64,000 bases of DNA from Variovorax boronicumulans (GTDB lineage: Bacteria; Pseudomonadota; Gammaproteobacteria; Burkholderiales; Burkholderiaceae_C). The DNA is taken from positions 558,001 to 622,000 of the forward strand of contig NZ_JAUSSG010000001.1 of assembly GCF_030812215.1 (NCBI RefSeq). The letters run 5' to 3'. Positions 25,913 through 35,393 of this stretch are shown here, piece by piece (position 1 is the first letter of the stretch; every line of letters starts with the position of its first letter). The notes beneath the pieces are model-generated. The model ran no database searches. It worked only from the letters and a program-made list of their open reading frames with translations, and was not told where the DNA came from. The translations under genes and the position numbers were made by a program.

Positions 25913-26887
25913 ATGAAACTCGGCCACATCGCCGCCGCCTGCCTTTCGCTCGCCCTGGGCTCGTCCGCCCTCGCACAACAACCGACGGTGCTGAAGATCG
26001 GCTATGCGACCTCCAAGGAGTCGCACTACGGCGTGGGGTCCACGGTGTTCTGCGACGAGGTCGAGAAGAACACGCAAGGCCGCTTCAAGTGCCAGCACTT
26101 CGCCAACTCGGCCCTGGGCGGCGAGCGCGAGCAGATCGAGGCGATCCAGCTGGGCACGCAGGACCTGGTGAACACCTCGACTGGCCCCGTGGGCAACTTC
26201 GTGCCCGAGGTCAAGATCGTCGACATCCCCTTCCTCTTTCGCGACTACGACCACGCACGCAAGGTGATGGACGGCCCGATCGGCCAGGACATCCTCACCA
26301 AGTTCCCGAGCAAGGGCATCATCGCGCTGGCCTGGACGGAGAACGGCTTTCGCCACATGACGAACAGCAAGCGCGACATCGTCAAGCCCGGCGACGCGGC
26401 CGGCCTGAAGATGCGCACCATGGAGAACAAGGTGCACATGGACGGCTACCGCACCTTCGGCATCTTGCCGACGCCGATGGCTTTCCCCGAGCTCTTCGGC
26501 GCGCTGCAGCAAGGCACGGTCGACGGACAGGAGAACCCGATTCCGGTGATCCTCGCGTCCAAGTTCTCGCAGGTGCAAAAGCACCTGTCGCTCACCGGAC
26601 ACGTGTACTCGCCCGCCTTGCTGCTGCTCTCGCCGAAGGTGTGGAACAAGCTGTCGGACGCCGACAAGAAGGTCTTCGTCGATGCGGCCAAGAAGGCGGC
26701 CGTGGCCCAGCGCAAGAAGGTCAACGACGACGAGAACAACGGCATCGCCCAGCTCGAGAAAGACGGCATGAAGGTCACCAAGGTCGTGGACGGCGCCGCC
26801 TTCCGCGAAGCCTTGAAGCCGGCCTATGCGGGCTACGCCAAGGAGTTCGGCGCCGACAACATCAAGAAGATCACGGACGTCCAGTAA
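25913..26887 (+). CDS. TRAP transporter solute-binding protein, DctP family
   Basis: This 324-residue periplasmic binding protein has a signal peptide (MKLGHIAAACLSLALGSSALA) and the DctP-family pattern: LKIGYATSKESHYGVG, FANSALGGEREQIEAIQLGT, the ligand-contact region WTENGFRHMTNSKRDI and PTPMAFPELFGALQQGTVDGQENP, which holds the conserved Arg-partner and DGQ elements. It binds a carboxylate such as a C4-dicarboxylate or sugar acid for the membrane pair encoded next. GGAGA precedes the start. A terminator-like hairpin after the stop should favour excess binding protein over permease. Confidence 0.94.
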   Translation: MKLGHIAAACLSLALGSSALAQQPTVLKIGYATSKESHYGVGSTVFCDEVEKNTQGRFKCQHFANSALGGEREQIEAIQLGTQDLVNTSTGPVGNFVPEVKIVDIPFLFRDYDHARKVMDGPIGQDILTKFPSKGIIALAWTENGFRHMTNSKRDIVKPGDAAGLKMRTMENKVHMDGYRTFGILPTPMAFPELFGALQQGTVDGQENPIPVILASKFSQVQKHLSLTGHVYSPALLLLSPKVWNKLSDADKKVFVDAAKKAAVAQRKKVNDDENNGIAQLEKDGMKVTKVVDGAAFREALKPAYAGYAKEFGADNIKKITDVQ

Positions 26888-26915
26888 GCCTGCGCGCCCG
26901 CTTCCCTTGACGACC

Positions 26916-26956
26916 GCGCCCGGCCCGCTTCAGTGCGCCGGGCGCTTCGCTTTTTT
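26916..26956 (+). terminator. intra-operon terminator-like hairpin after the binding-protein gene
   Basis: GCGCCCGGC (26916) pairs with GCCGGGCGC (26937) in a 9-bp stem with a 12-base loop, and TTTTTT follows at 26951-26956. It sits between dctP and dctQ genes, so partial termination probably sets a high binding-protein to permease ratio. Confidence 0.7.
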
Positions 26957-26983
26957 CCCCGGACAAGAACAGAGAACGACAAC

Positions 26984-27496
26984 GTGCAAGTCTTCGAGCG
27001 CTACTTCCTCGCCGCCAACCGCTGGGCGCTGATTCTTTTGCTGGCCGCCATGTCGGTCATCATCTTCACCAATGTGGTCATGCGCTACACCACGAGCAAT
27101 TCGCTCGAATGGGCCGAAGAGGTGTCGCGCCACATGATGATCTGGCTCACCTTCCTCGGCGCCGGTCCGGTGCTGCGCTACGGCGGCCACATCGCGGTCG
27201 AGAACCTGCAAGATGCGCTGCCGCGCGCGGGCGCCATCGCGGTGCGTGCCTTCGTCGCCGCGCTGCTGTTCGCGTTCTTCGGCTTCATGGTCTGGTACGG
27301 GTGGCTCTACATGCAGCGCACGATGTTCCAGCTCACCGCCGTCACGCAGATCCCGTTCGCCTACATCTACAGCGCGATGCTGTTCGGCGGCGTGCTCCTG
27401 ATCGTGCACTGGCTGCTGGTGGTGCGGGGCTATGTGCTGCGGCGCGAGTTCGCCTCCGACGCCCACTTCGACGCCAACGCCTCGGCGTCGCTGTAA
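26984..27496 (+). CDS. TRAP transporter small permease, DctQ family
   Basis: This 170-residue inner-membrane protein has four hydrophobic helices. The DctQ signature is visible in NSLEWAEEVSRHMMIWLTFLGAG-like sequence after the second helix. GTG 26984 gives MQVFERYFLAANRW and has AGAGAACG upstream; an ATG further upstream falls in the terminator hairpin and is unlikely. It pairs with the large permease encoded 11 bases downstream to drive sodium-coupled uptake of the bound solute. Confidence 0.92.
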   Translation: MQVFERYFLAANRWALILLLAAMSVIIFTNVVMRYTTSNSLEWAEEVSRHMMIWLTFLGAGPVLRYGGHIAVENLQDALPRAGAIAVRAFVAALLFAFFGFMVWYGWLYMQRTMFQLTAVTQIPFAYIYSAMLFGGVLLIVHWLLVVRGYVLRREFASDAHFDANASASL

Positions 27497-27507
27497 GGAG
27501 AACGACC

Positions 27508-28800
27508 ATGGATGCCAGCATCGTTCTCATCGTCTCGGCCTGCATTTTCCTGGCCATCGGCGTGCCCGTGGCCTTTGCGCTCGGGCTTTCCACCGTCACC
27601 ACGCTCATCCTTGCGGAGAACTATCCGCTGATGGTGCTGCTGAAGGAAACCTTCACCGGCATCGACAGCTTTCCGCTGATGGCCGTGCCCTTCTTCATCC
27701 TCGCGGCCGAGCTCATGAGCGGCGGCTCGCTCACCGAGGTGCTGCTGCGCTTCGCGGGCCAGTTCGTCGGCCACCGGCGCGGGGGTCTCGGCTACACCAA
27801 CGTGGTGTCGCTCACCTTCTTCTCGGGCATCTCGGGCTCGGCACTCGCCGATGCGGCGGGGCCGGGGTCGATGCTCATCAAGATGATGGACAAGGCCGGC
27901 TACGACCGCTCCTACGCGGCGGCGCTCACGGCCTCCACCGCGATCGTGGGGCCGATCATTCCGCCCTCGATCATCATGATCATCTACGCGCTGCAGGACG
28001 AGAGCGTGTCCGTCGGCACGCTGTTCGCAGCCGGCATCCTGCCGGGCATCCTGATCGCGGTGGCGATGTGCATCGTGAACTTCTACGTCTCGAAGAAGCG
28101 CAACTACAAGGGCGACGGGCAGACGCCGCCGCTGCGCGAGATCCTCATCACCACCTGGAAGGCGATTCCCGCGATCCTCCTGCCGGTGGTCATCCTCGGC
28201 GGCATGCGCGCCGGCTGGTTCACGCCGACCGAAGCCTCGGTGGTGGCGGTGTTCTATGCGCTGGTGTGCGGCAAGTTCATCTACCGCACGCTCGAATGGA
28301 AGATGCTGCCCGACATCCTCTCGCGCTCGGCCCTGCTCTCGGCCTCGGTGCTCATCATCATCGGCCTCTCGGCCTCGTTCGCATGGGTGCTGACCATCGA
28401 GGGCATTCCGCAGCAGATGGCCGAATGGCTCATCAGCATGAACCTCTCGCCATGGATGTTCCTCATCATCGTCAACGTGTTCCTCTTGCTGTTCGGCATT
28501 TTCATCGAGCCGCTGCCGGGCGTGATGGTGCTGGCGCCAATCCTCGCACCGGTGGCAATCAAGCTGGGCGTGGACCCGGTGCACTTCGCGATGATCGTGA
28601 TCTTCAACCTCACGCTCGGGATGATCACGCCGCCGGTGGGCGGCCTCTTGTTCGTGACCTGCAACGTGTCGAAGGTGCCGATGTCGGCGCTGGTGAAGGA
28701 GCTGGTGCCGTTCCTGTGGGCGCATGGCGCGGTGCTGATGATCCTGACCTTCGTGCCGGCGCTGAGCACCTGGCTGCCGCGAGCACTGGGGTTCAAGTAG
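27508..28800 (+). CDS. TRAP transporter large permease, DctM family
   Basis: This 430-residue inner-membrane subunit forms the transport path of the TRAP system, with about 12 helices. Family landmarks are FTGIDSFPLMAVPFFILAAE, SGISGSALADAAGPGSMLI, STAIVGPIIPPSIIMIIY near the centre, and GMITPPVGGLLFVTCNVS in the last third. AAGGAG just overlaps the end of dctQ and precedes the ATG by 8 bases, so the two permease genes are translated together. The substrate is not defined by sequence alone. Confidence 0.95.
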   Translation: MDASIVLIVSACIFLAIGVPVAFALGLSTVTTLILAENYPLMVLLKETFTGIDSFPLMAVPFFILAAELMSGGSLTEVLLRFAGQFVGHRRGGLGYTNVVSLTFFSGISGSALADAAGPGSMLIKMMDKAGYDRSYAAALTASTAIVGPIIPPSIIMIIYALQDESVSVGTLFAAGILPGILIAVAMCIVNFYVSKKRNYKGDGQTPPLREILITTWKAIPAILLPVVILGGMRAGWFTPTEASVVAVFYALVCGKFIYRTLEWKMLPDILSRSALLSASVLIIIGLSASFAWVLTIEGIPQQMAEWLISMNLSPWMFLIIVNVFLLLFGIFIEPLPGVMVLAPILAPVAIKLGVDPVHFAMIVIFNLTLGMITPPVGGLLFVTCNVSKVPMSALVKELVPFLWAHGAVLMILTFVPALSTWLPRALGFK

Positions 28801-28877
28801 CGGCGCCGCTGCTTCTGCCACGGTTCGCTGCCAGAATCGGCGCCACGCCAACAACCGACAACAGAGGGAACCGCACC

Positions 28878-29372
28878 ATGAACCGACTCGCCACCTGCCT
28901 GCTCGCCGCAGGGCTGCTGTCCACGGCCGCACTGGCTGCCACGCCCGCCACCCCGGCGGCAACGCCACCCGCGCCCGCCGCACCGGCGGCGGCGCCTGCG
29001 GCTCCAGCGGCTGCCCCCGCGCAAGCGCCCAACGCGGGCATCGCCGAAGTCGAAACCGCCGTGCGCGCCTGGGCCGCGGCCTGGTCGGCCCGCGACGTGG
29101 ATCGCTACCTCGCTGCCTACGCCCCCGACTTCACGCCGGCCAAGAAGCAGGACAGGAAGCAGTGGGAAGCCGAGCGCCGCACCCGCATCACGAACAAGTC
29201 GAAGATCAGCGTGGCGGTCGACGACCTCGTCATCAGCGTCAGCGGCCAGACCGCCAGCGCCCGCTTCAAGCAGGTCTACAGCGCCGACAAGCTCAAGAAC
29301 ACCGACCGCAAGACGCTGGAATTGCAGCGCGTGGGCGACAAGTGGCTGATCCGCAAGGAAAGCACCTCCTGA
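28878..29372 (+). CDS. exported NTF2-like protein with Ala/Pro linker
   Basis: This is a 164-residue protein. After a signal peptide (MNRLATCLLAAGLLSTAALA) comes a low-complexity Ala-Pro tract of about 35 residues, then an NTF2-like (SnoaL/DUF4440-type) domain: VRAWAAAWSARDVDRYLAAY at its start and VGDKWLIRKEST at its end. Such domains are also found at the end of L,D-transpeptidase-like proteins. Function is unknown; the tract may span or bind the periplasmic cell wall. It follows the TRAP operon by 77 bases but is not clearly part of it. Confidence 0.72.
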   Translation: MNRLATCLLAAGLLSTAALAATPATPAATPPAPAAPAAAPAAPAAAPAQAPNAGIAEVETAVRAWAAAWSARDVDRYLAAYAPDFTPAKKQDRKQWEAERRTRITNKSKISVAVDDLVISVSGQTASARFKQVYSADKLKNTDRKTLELQRVGDKWLIRKESTS

Positions 29373-29491
29373 GCATTCGAGCGTCCACCCCGGCGGCGGC
29401 GGTGATTTCCCCTGTAAGGCAAACAGGTTCATGAAGATGTCACCGCTTGCAACGATGCTGCAGCCTTCGATCTCCGAAAGCTGTGGCCGCC

Positions 29492-30064
29492 ATGTTTCCC
29501 ACCAAGACCGACAAGGCACGCGACGAACTCCAGGGAGGGCAGCGCACGCTGAGCCAGCGTGAACGCGCCCTGCTGCTCATGGCCGACGGCCGGCGCTCGC
29601 TGACCGACTTCAGCCCGCTGTTCGCCAACCGCATCGAGGCGGAGCAGGCGATCCAGGCACTGGTGAGCAAGGGATATCTGCAGGATGCGCGGCCGGCCGC
29701 AGCGCCTGTGTCAGCCCAGGCGGCTCAACCTTCCGCCATTGCTGCGACCGCCGCGCCCGAACCGGTGCCCACGGCCAACCCGATCCAGCTCACGACCACG
29801 GCCGACAACTTCGACGGCAAGCGCTCGTTGGCCACCACGCGGATGTTCCTGTTCGATATGTGCGAGCGCATGTTCGTACGGCGCGATCCCAAGTTCGCCT
29901 TGCAGATGCGCGATGCCCTGCGCGAAGCCCGCGACCGCGAGGCGATGCTGACCATCGCCGCGCTGATGCTCAGCGAAATCGAGAAGACGGCCGGTGCGGA
30001 GCGGGCCGAGTCGCTGCGCGAGCGCATCGACCGGCTGCTGCCGCCGGCCGAAATCGTTCACTGA
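29492..30064 (+). CDS. hypothetical protein with possible winged-helix N-terminus
   Basis: This 190-residue cytoplasmic protein has no clear family. The N-terminal 60 residues (TLSQRERALLLMADGRRSLTDFSPLF, then IQALVSKGYLQDA) look like a winged helix-turn-helix, of the kind seen in short Burkholderiales regulators and twitching-motility-linked proteins. An Ala/Pro linker separates it from a helical C-terminal half (RMFLFDMCERMFVRRDPKFALQM). ATG 29492 is preferred. It ends just before the glycine riboswitch and is probably not part of that operon. Confidence 0.65.
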   Translation: MFPTKTDKARDELQGGQRTLSQRERALLLMADGRRSLTDFSPLFANRIEAEQAIQALVSKGYLQDARPAAAPVSAQAAQPSAIAATAAPEPVPTANPIQLTTTADNFDGKRSLATTRMFLFDMCERMFVRRDPKFALQMRDALREARDREAMLTIAALMLSEIEKTAGAERAESLRERIDRLLPPAEIVH

Positions 30065-30103
30065 GGCCACGAGCCCCGGGCCGGCCCGATCCACTACACT
30101 CGG

Positions 30104-30306
30104 CGGGGTCAGGAGAGAGCCCCGCACGACGGGGCCGCCGAAGGCGCAGGGAATTCCCGAACGCTCAGGCAAAAGGACTGACAAGGCGCCGGTTCACACC
30201 GGCGTTTCCTTGCTGGAGAGAGGCCGTTGCATGCTTGCATCGCACCGGCCCACCGAAGGAGCAAACCCCGATCGTGGGGCGAATCTCTCAGGTAAAGCGG
30301 ACAGCA
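30104..30306 (+). ncRNA. tandem glycine riboswitch (gcvT element) before gcvT
   Basis: Two glycine aptamers follow each other. Aptamer 1 spans about 30105-30184 and shows GGAGAGAGCC, GCCGCCGAAGG, and CTCAGGCAAAAGGACTGAC. Aptamer 2 spans about 30208-30306 and shows GGAGAGAGGCCG, CACCGAAGGAGCAAA, and CTCTCAGGTAAAGCGGACAG. This is the textbook tandem arrangement upstream of a gcv operon, where glycine binding turns expression on. The spacing to the gcvT GTG start at 30365 leaves about 58 bases for an expression platform. Confidence 0.95.
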
Positions 30307-30364
30307 GGGGTGGCCCGTGGCGTTGCAGCCATGGATTTCGACTGCCCCTTTGGAGTGCCTCCCG

Positions 30365-31534
30365 GTGACTTCTCCCGCTTCTGACGCCCAACTTCTCAAG
30401 ACACCGCTGTACGACCTCCACGTGGAGCTTGGCGCCCGCATGGTGCCCTTCGCCGGCTATTCGATGCCCGTGCAGTACCCCTCCGGCTTGATGGCCGAGC
30501 ACAAGCACACGCGCGATGCGGCCGGCCTCTTCGACATTTCCCACATGGGCCAGCTGCGCCTCGTCGGCCCCGACGCAGCCGCCGCCTTCGAAACCCTGAT
30601 GCCTGTCGACGTGATCGACCTGCCCGCCGGCAAGCAGCGCTACGGCCTGCTGCTGAACGACGAAGGCGGCATCCTGGACGACCTGATGTTCTTCAACGAG
30701 GGCCACGGCTCGATCTTCGTGATCGTGAACGGCGCCTGCAAGGTGGCGGACATCGCGCACATCCAGCAGAAGATCGGCGCGCGCTGCGAGGTGCAGCCCC
30801 TGCCCGACCACGCGCTGCTCGCGCTGCAGGGCCCGCAGGCCGCGGCCACGCTGGCGCGCCTGTCGCCCGGCATCGAGCGCTTCGTGTTCATGACGGGCGG
30901 CGCGGTGCAGATCGGCGGCATTCCCGCCTTCGTCACCCGCAGCGGCTACACCGGCGAAGACGGTTTCGAAATCTCCGTGGCCGGCAAGGACGCCGACGCC
31001 CTCGCCCGCCTGCTGCTGGCCCAGCCCGAGGTCAAGCCCATCGGCCTCGGAGCCCGCAACTCGCTGCGGCTCGAAGCGGGCCTGTGCCTCTACGGCAACG
31101 ACATCGACACCACCACCACGCCCGTCGAGGCTTCGCTCAACTGGGCGATGCAGAAGGTGCGCCGCGCGGGCGGTGCGCGCGAAGGCGGCTTCCCAGGCGC
31201 GGCCAAGATCCTCGCCCAGCTCGCCGCCTCCACGGCAGGCGCGGCCGGCCACACCGACCACGACACTCTCAAACGCAAGCGCGTCGGCCTCGTCGCGCTG
31301 GAGCGCATTCCGGTGCGCGACGGCACGGTGCTGCAGTCCTTCGAGGGCCAGGACATCGGCATCGTCACCAGCGGCCTGCTCGGCCCCACGGCCGACCGCT
31401 GCGTCGCGATGGGCTACGTGGCCACCGCGTTCTCCGAGCCCGGCACGCGCGTGCAGGCCATCGTGCGCGGCAAGCCAGTGCCGATGGAAGTCTCGACCAT
31501 GCCTTTCGTGCCGACGCGCTATTACCGCGGCTGA
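30365..31534 (+). CDS. gcvT: glycine cleavage system aminomethyltransferase (T protein)
   Basis: GcvT (389 residues) moves the methylene group from the aminomethyl-lipoyl H protein to tetrahydrofolate and releases ammonia. The folate-binding core is recognisable in LYDLHVELGARMVPFAGYSMP, LFDISHMGQ, the ITRSGYTGEDGFE-like segment and GARNSLRLEAGLCLYGNDI. GTG 30365 is chosen: GGAG lies about 10 bases upstream, and an earlier ATG/GTG frame would begin inside the riboswitch. gcvH and gcvP follow in the same orientation, so the riboswitch controls all three. Confidence 0.96.
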   Translation: MTSPASDAQLLKTPLYDLHVELGARMVPFAGYSMPVQYPSGLMAEHKHTRDAAGLFDISHMGQLRLVGPDAAAAFETLMPVDVIDLPAGKQRYGLLLNDEGGILDDLMFFNEGHGSIFVIVNGACKVADIAHIQQKIGARCEVQPLPDHALLALQGPQAAATLARLSPGIERFVFMTGGAVQIGGIPAFVTRSGYTGEDGFEISVAGKDADALARLLLAQPEVKPIGLGARNSLRLEAGLCLYGNDIDTTTTPVEASLNWAMQKVRRAGGAREGGFPGAAKILAQLAASTAGAAGHTDHDTLKRKRVGLVALERIPVRDGTVLQSFEGQDIGIVTSGLLGPTADRCVAMGYVATAFSEPGTRVQAIVRGKPVPMEVSTMPFVPTRYYRG

Positions 31535-31588
31535 CCGCGGCCAGGCTCTGCATCCCCTGATTCAGTTTTTTCCACGAGGAGTTTTCCC

Positions 31589-31960
31589 ATGAGCATCAAG
31601 TACACCAAGGACCACGAGTGGGTCTCGGCCGAAGGCGACGCCGCCACCGTCGGCATCACCGTGCACGCGCAGGACGCGCTGGGCGACGTCGTGTTCGTCG
31701 ACCTGCCCGAGGTCGGCAAGACCTTCGCGCAAGGCGAAGTCGCCGGTGTCGTCGAATCGGTGAAGGCCGCGGCCGATGTGTTCATGCCCGTCTCGGGCGA
31801 GATCACCGAAGTGAACGAAGCGCTGCGCGCCGACCCCTCGCTCGCCAACAGCGATCCGCTGGCCTCGGGCTGGTTCTTCAAGGTCAAGCTGAGCGAGCCC
31901 GCACAGCTCGACGCCCTGCTCGACGCTGCCAGCTACGACAAGTTCGCCGCCGAATCCTGA
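31589..31960 (+). CDS. gcvH: glycine cleavage system H protein
   Basis: GcvH (123 residues) is the lipoyl-carrying shuttle of the glycine cleavage complex. The lipoylation site is Lys59 in VVESVKAAADVF. The N-terminus (SIKYTKDHEWVS) and the C-terminal SGWFFKVKLSEPAQLDAL segment are standard, and the length is normal. CGAGGAG sits upstream of the ATG. A GC-rich extragenic element separates it from gcvP. Confidence 0.97.
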   Translation: MSIKYTKDHEWVSAEGDAATVGITVHAQDALGDVVFVDLPEVGKTFAQGEVAGVVESVKAAADVFMPVSGEITEVNEALRADPSLANSDPLASGWFFKVKLSEPAQLDALLDAASYDKFAAES

Positions 31961-31965
31961 AAATG

Positions 31966-32054
31966 CTTGCCCCTCGGCTTGCCACTTCGTGTGCTTCGCC
32001 ATCCCCCATGGGGAAGGCGCGGCCCGCCTTGGGGCGGCCCGGCGGCGACCGCTG
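31966..32054. repeat. extragenic repeat-like element, copy B
   Basis: The gcvH-gcvP spacer contains CGTGTGCTTCGCC, a CCCCATGGGG palindrome and GCGGCCCGGC in the same order as the element at 6666-6765. The shared blocks have diverged by small indels. It is transcribed within the gcv operon. Confidence 0.45.
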
Positions 32055-32089
32055 AGTCCTTCTTCTTTTCTACGCTGATCCATCACGCC

Positions 32090-35005
32090 ATGCCGATTCC
32101 CGCCCTTCCCTCTTTGCAAGAACTAGAGAACGCCGAAGAATTCCTCGCCCGCCACATCGGCATCGATGCGGCGGACGAGGCGCGCATGCTGCCGGTGATC
32201 GGCTCGGAAACGCGGGCGGAGCTCATCGACGGCATCGTGCCCGCGGCCATCCGCCGCGCGAAACCGATGCGCCTGCCGGCCCCGGTGACCGAGGCCGAGG
32301 CGCTGGCCGAGCTGAAGGCGATGGCGTCGAAGAACAAGGTGTTCAAGAGCTTCATCGGCCAGGGCTACTACGGCACGCACACGCCGGGCGTCATCTTGCG
32401 CAACGTGCTGGAGAACCCCGCCTGGTACACCGCCTACACGCCCTACCAGGCCGAGATTTCGCAGGGCCGCATGGAGGCCTTGCTCAACTTCCAGACGATG
32501 GTGTGCGACCTCACGGGCATGGCCATCGCCAACGCGTCGATGCTCGATGAAGCCACGGCCGCGGCCGAGGCGATGACGCTCGCCAAGCGCAGCGTCAAGA
32601 GCAAGAGCAACGTGTTCCTGGTCTCCGGCGACTGCCATCCGCAGACCATCGAGGTCATCAAGACGCGCGCCGCGCCGCTGGGCATCGAAGTCAAGGTGAG
32701 CACCGCTTCCGAGACGCTGCCGCACCTCATGGTGAGCGGCGAATTCTTCGGCGTGCTCGCGCAGTACCCCGCCACCACCGGCCACGTGCACGACCTGCGC
32801 CCGCTCGCGGGCCACGCCCATCAATGCGATGCCGCGTTCTGCGTGGCGGCCGACCTGCTCGCGTTGACGCTGCTCGCGCCTCCCGGCGAATGGGACGCCG
32901 ACATCGTCTGCGGCACCACCCAGCGCTTCGGCATGCCGCTGTGCAACGGCGGCCCGCACGCCGCGTACCTGGCCTGCCGCGATTCGTTCAAGCGCTCGCT
33001 GCCGGGCCGCTTGGTCGGCGTGAGCGTCGATTCGCACGGCCAGCCCGCGTATCGCCTCGCGCTGCAGACGCGCGAGCAGCACATCCGCCGCGAGAAGGCC
33101 ACCTCCAACATCTGTACCGCGCAGGTGCTGCCGGCCGTCGTGGCCAGCATGTACGCCGTGTACCACGGGCCCGACGGGCTCACCCGCATCGCGCAGCGCG
33201 TGGCGGCGCTCACCGCCATCCTCTCGAAGGGCCTGTCGCAGATGGGTCGCGAGCCGGTCAACACCACCGCGTTCGACTCGCTCACGATCCGCACCGGCGA
33301 CGACACCGCCGCGATCATCGAGCGCGCGCAGGCTGGCGGTGTCAATCTGCGCCAGCGGCTGCAACAGCACCTGGGCATCTCGCTGGACGAGACCACCACG
33401 CGCGCCGACATCGAAACCCTGTGGGCCCTGTTCGTGCCCGCCGGCACGCCGATGCCGCGCTTCGACGACCTGGCCGCCAACACCACGCCGCTGATTCCCG
33501 AAGACCTGCGCCGCACCAGCGCCTTCCTCACGCACCCGGTGTTCAACACGCACAAGAGCGAGACCGCGATGCTGCGCTACATCCGCAGCCTCTCGGACAA
33601 GGATCTCGCACTCGACCGCAGCATGATCCCGCTGGGCAGCTGCACGATGAAGCTCAACGCGACCAGCGAGATGATCCCCATCACCTGGCCCGAGTTCGCG
33701 AACATCCACCCCTTCGCGCCCGCCGAGCAGCAGCTGGGCTATGCGCAGCTCGACGCGCAACTGCGCGCGTGGCTGTGCGAAGCGACCGGCTACGCGGGCA
33801 TCAGCCTGCAGCCCAACGCGGGCTCGCAGGGCGAGTACGCGGGCCTGCTGGCCATCAAGTCCTTCCATGAAGCCAAGGGTCAGGGCCACCGCAACATCTG
33901 CCTGATTCCGTCGTCGGCCCACGGCACCAACCCCGCGAGCGCGCAGATGGTGGGCCTGCAGGTGGTGGTGACGGCCTGCGATGCGCAAGGCAACGTCGAC
34001 ATGGACGACCTGAAGCGCGCCTGCGAGAAGCACAGCGACAAGCTGGCCGCGGTGATGATCACCTACCCCAGCACGCACGGCGTGTTCGAGACGCGCGTGA
34101 AGGAACTCTGCGAACTGGTGCACGAACACGGCGGCCGCGTGTACGTGGACGGCGCCAACATGAACGCGCTGGTCGGCGTGGCCGCGCCCGGCGAGTTCGG
34201 CGGCGACGTGAGCCACCTGAACCTGCACAAGACCTTCTGTATCCCGCACGGGGGCGGCGGCCCGGGCGTGGGCCCGGTGTGCGTGGTCGAAGACCTCGTG
34301 CCGTACCTGCCGGGCCATGCGACGGCCGGTGTGGCGTCGAACGGCGTCGGAGCTGTTTCCGCAGCGCCGCTGGGCAACGCGGCCGTGCTGCCGATCAGCT
34401 GGATGTACTGCCGCATGATGGGCGCCAAGGGCCTGCAGGCCGCGACCGAAACGGCCATCCTGAGCGCCAACTACATCAGCGCGCGCCTGAAGGACCACTA
34501 CCCCACGCTGTACGCGAGCCCCAATGGCCACGTCGCGCACGAGTGCATCCTGGACCTGCGCCCGCTGAAAGACACCAGCGGCGTCACCGCCGAAGACGTG
34601 GCCAAGCGCCTCATCGACTACGGCTTCCACGCCCCCACGCTGAGCTTCCCCGTGCCCGGCACGCTGATGGTGGAGCCCACCGAGAGCGAGCCGCTGGCCG
34701 AGCTCGACCGCTTCATCGACGCGATGATCGCGATCCGCGGCGAAATCCGCCGCATCGAAGAAGGCGTGTGGCCCAGGGAAGACAACCCGCTCAAGCACGC
34801 ACCGCACACCGCGGCCAGCCTGCTGGGCACCGAATGGGCGCACCCCTACTCGCGCGAACTCGGCGCGTTCCCGTTGGCCGAACTCAAGCTGGCCAAGTAC
34901 TGGCCGCCGATCGGCCGCGTGGACAACGTGTACGGCGACCGCAACCTGTTCTGCAGCTGCGTGCCGGTGGGCGAGTACGAAGAAACCGAAGCGGCGCGGG
35001 CCTGA
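32090..35005 (+). CDS. gcvP: glycine dehydrogenase (decarboxylating), P protein
   Basis: GcvP (971 residues) is the PLP-dependent decarboxylase that starts glycine cleavage and passes the aminomethyl group to GcvH. Two homologous halves are fused, as usual in proteobacteria. The catalytic lysine is Lys714 in [19 protein letters not shown], and [20 protein letters not shown] marks the second half. The start at 32090 gives [18 protein letters not shown]. Together with GcvT, GcvH and a lipoamide dehydrogenase encoded elsewhere it forms the one-carbon-supplying complex. Confidence 0.97.
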   Translation: MPIPALPSLQELENAEEFLARHIGIDAADEARMLPVIGSETRAELIDGIVPAAIRRAKPMRLPAPVTEAEALAELKAMASKNKVFKSFIGQGYYGTHTPGVILRNVLENPAWYTAYTPYQAEISQGRMEALLNFQTMVCDLTGMAIANASMLDEATAAAEAMTLAKRSVKSKSNVFLVSGDCHPQTIEVIKTRAAPLGIEVKVSTASETLPHLMVSGEFFGVLAQYPATTGHVHDLRPLAGHAHQCDAAFCVAADLLALTLLAPPGEWDADIVCGTTQRFGMPLCNGGPHAAYLACRDSFKRSLPGRLVGVSVDSHGQPAYRLALQTREQHIRREKATSNICTAQVLPAVVASMYAVYHGPDGLTRIAQRVAALTAILSKGLSQMGREPVNTTAFDSLTIRTGDDTAAIIERAQAGGVNLRQRLQQHLGISLDETTTRADIETLWALFVPAGTPMPRFDDLAANTTPLIPEDLRRTSAFLTHPVFNTHKSETAMLRYIRSLSDKDLALDRSMIPLGSCTMKLNATSEMIPITWPEFANIHPFAPAEQQLGYAQLDAQLRAWLCEATGYAGISLQPNAGSQGEYAGLLAIKSFHEAKGQGHRNICLIPSSAHGTNPASAQMVGLQVVVTACDAQGNVDMDDLKRACEKHSDKLAAVMITYPSTHGVFETRVKELCELVHEHGGRVYVDGANMNALVGVAAPGEFGGDVSHLNLHKTFCIPHGGGGPGVGPVCVVEDLVPYLPGHATAGVASNGVGAVSAAPLGNAAVLPISWMYCRMMGAKGLQAATETAILSANYISARLKDHYPTLYASPNGHVAHECILDLRPLKDTSGVTAEDVAKRLIDYGFHAPTLSFPVPGTLMVEPTESEPLAELDRFIDAMIAIRGEIRRIEEGVWPREDNPLKHAPHTAASLLGTEWAHPYSRELGAFPLAELKLAKYWPPIGRVDNVYGDRNLFCSCVPVGEYEETEAARA

Positions 35006-35035
35006 ACGCGCGGGCGCCGCGGCGCCCTGTCCGTA

Positions 35036-35284
35036 TCAGCCTTCGCGGCGGTACATCGCCCACTTCACGGTGAGGATGTCCGCCGCGATCTTCGCGGCAT
35101 TCACGCCCGCGTAGGTCTCGGTGGGATTGAATTCGAAGCCCTCCTGGTATCGCTTGATGCGCGCGAAGTCCCGGTCGAAGGTCATCGGGCCCATCAGCTC
35201 CGCGGGATCGACGCCCGCGGGCAGCGCGAGGAATTTCTCCGGATCGGTGGCACTCTGGTAGAGGTCGACGCTCATCGGGTTCAT
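35036..35284 (-). CDS. small hypothetical protein
   Basis: This 82-residue protein begins MNPMSVDLYQSATDPEKFLA and ends DILTVKWAMYRREG. GAGG about 8 bases before ATG 35284 supports the start over one nine codons upstream. Composition and codon use match the genome, so it is probably real, but no family is recognised. It lies between the convergent gcvP gene and the DUF3014 gene with a separate promoter region. Confidence 0.6.
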   Translation of the reverse strand: MNPMSVDLYQSATDPEKFLALPAGVDPAELMGPMTFDRDFARIKRYQEGFEFNPTETYAGVNAAKIAADILTVKWAMYRREG

Positions 35285-35393
35285 AGGCTTGTCCTCGTAA
35301 TTTGAGAACAAATGGTCCCCGGCCCCGGTGCCCCGCGCAATCGGTCCGCGCCTACGCGGCGCGCCGGATCAAACCCGATCGATCACTCGGCGT

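Noticed and set aside
23939..25976. Upstream extension of the minus-strand EamA frame through the SDR and ETF-QO genes
   Set aside because: The extension reads out of frame through SDR and antisense to ETF-QO; only the part after the SDR stop is transporter-like.
32123..34843. About 900-codon minus-strand frame opposite gcvP
   Set aside because: Antisense to a certain gene; no domain, biased composition.
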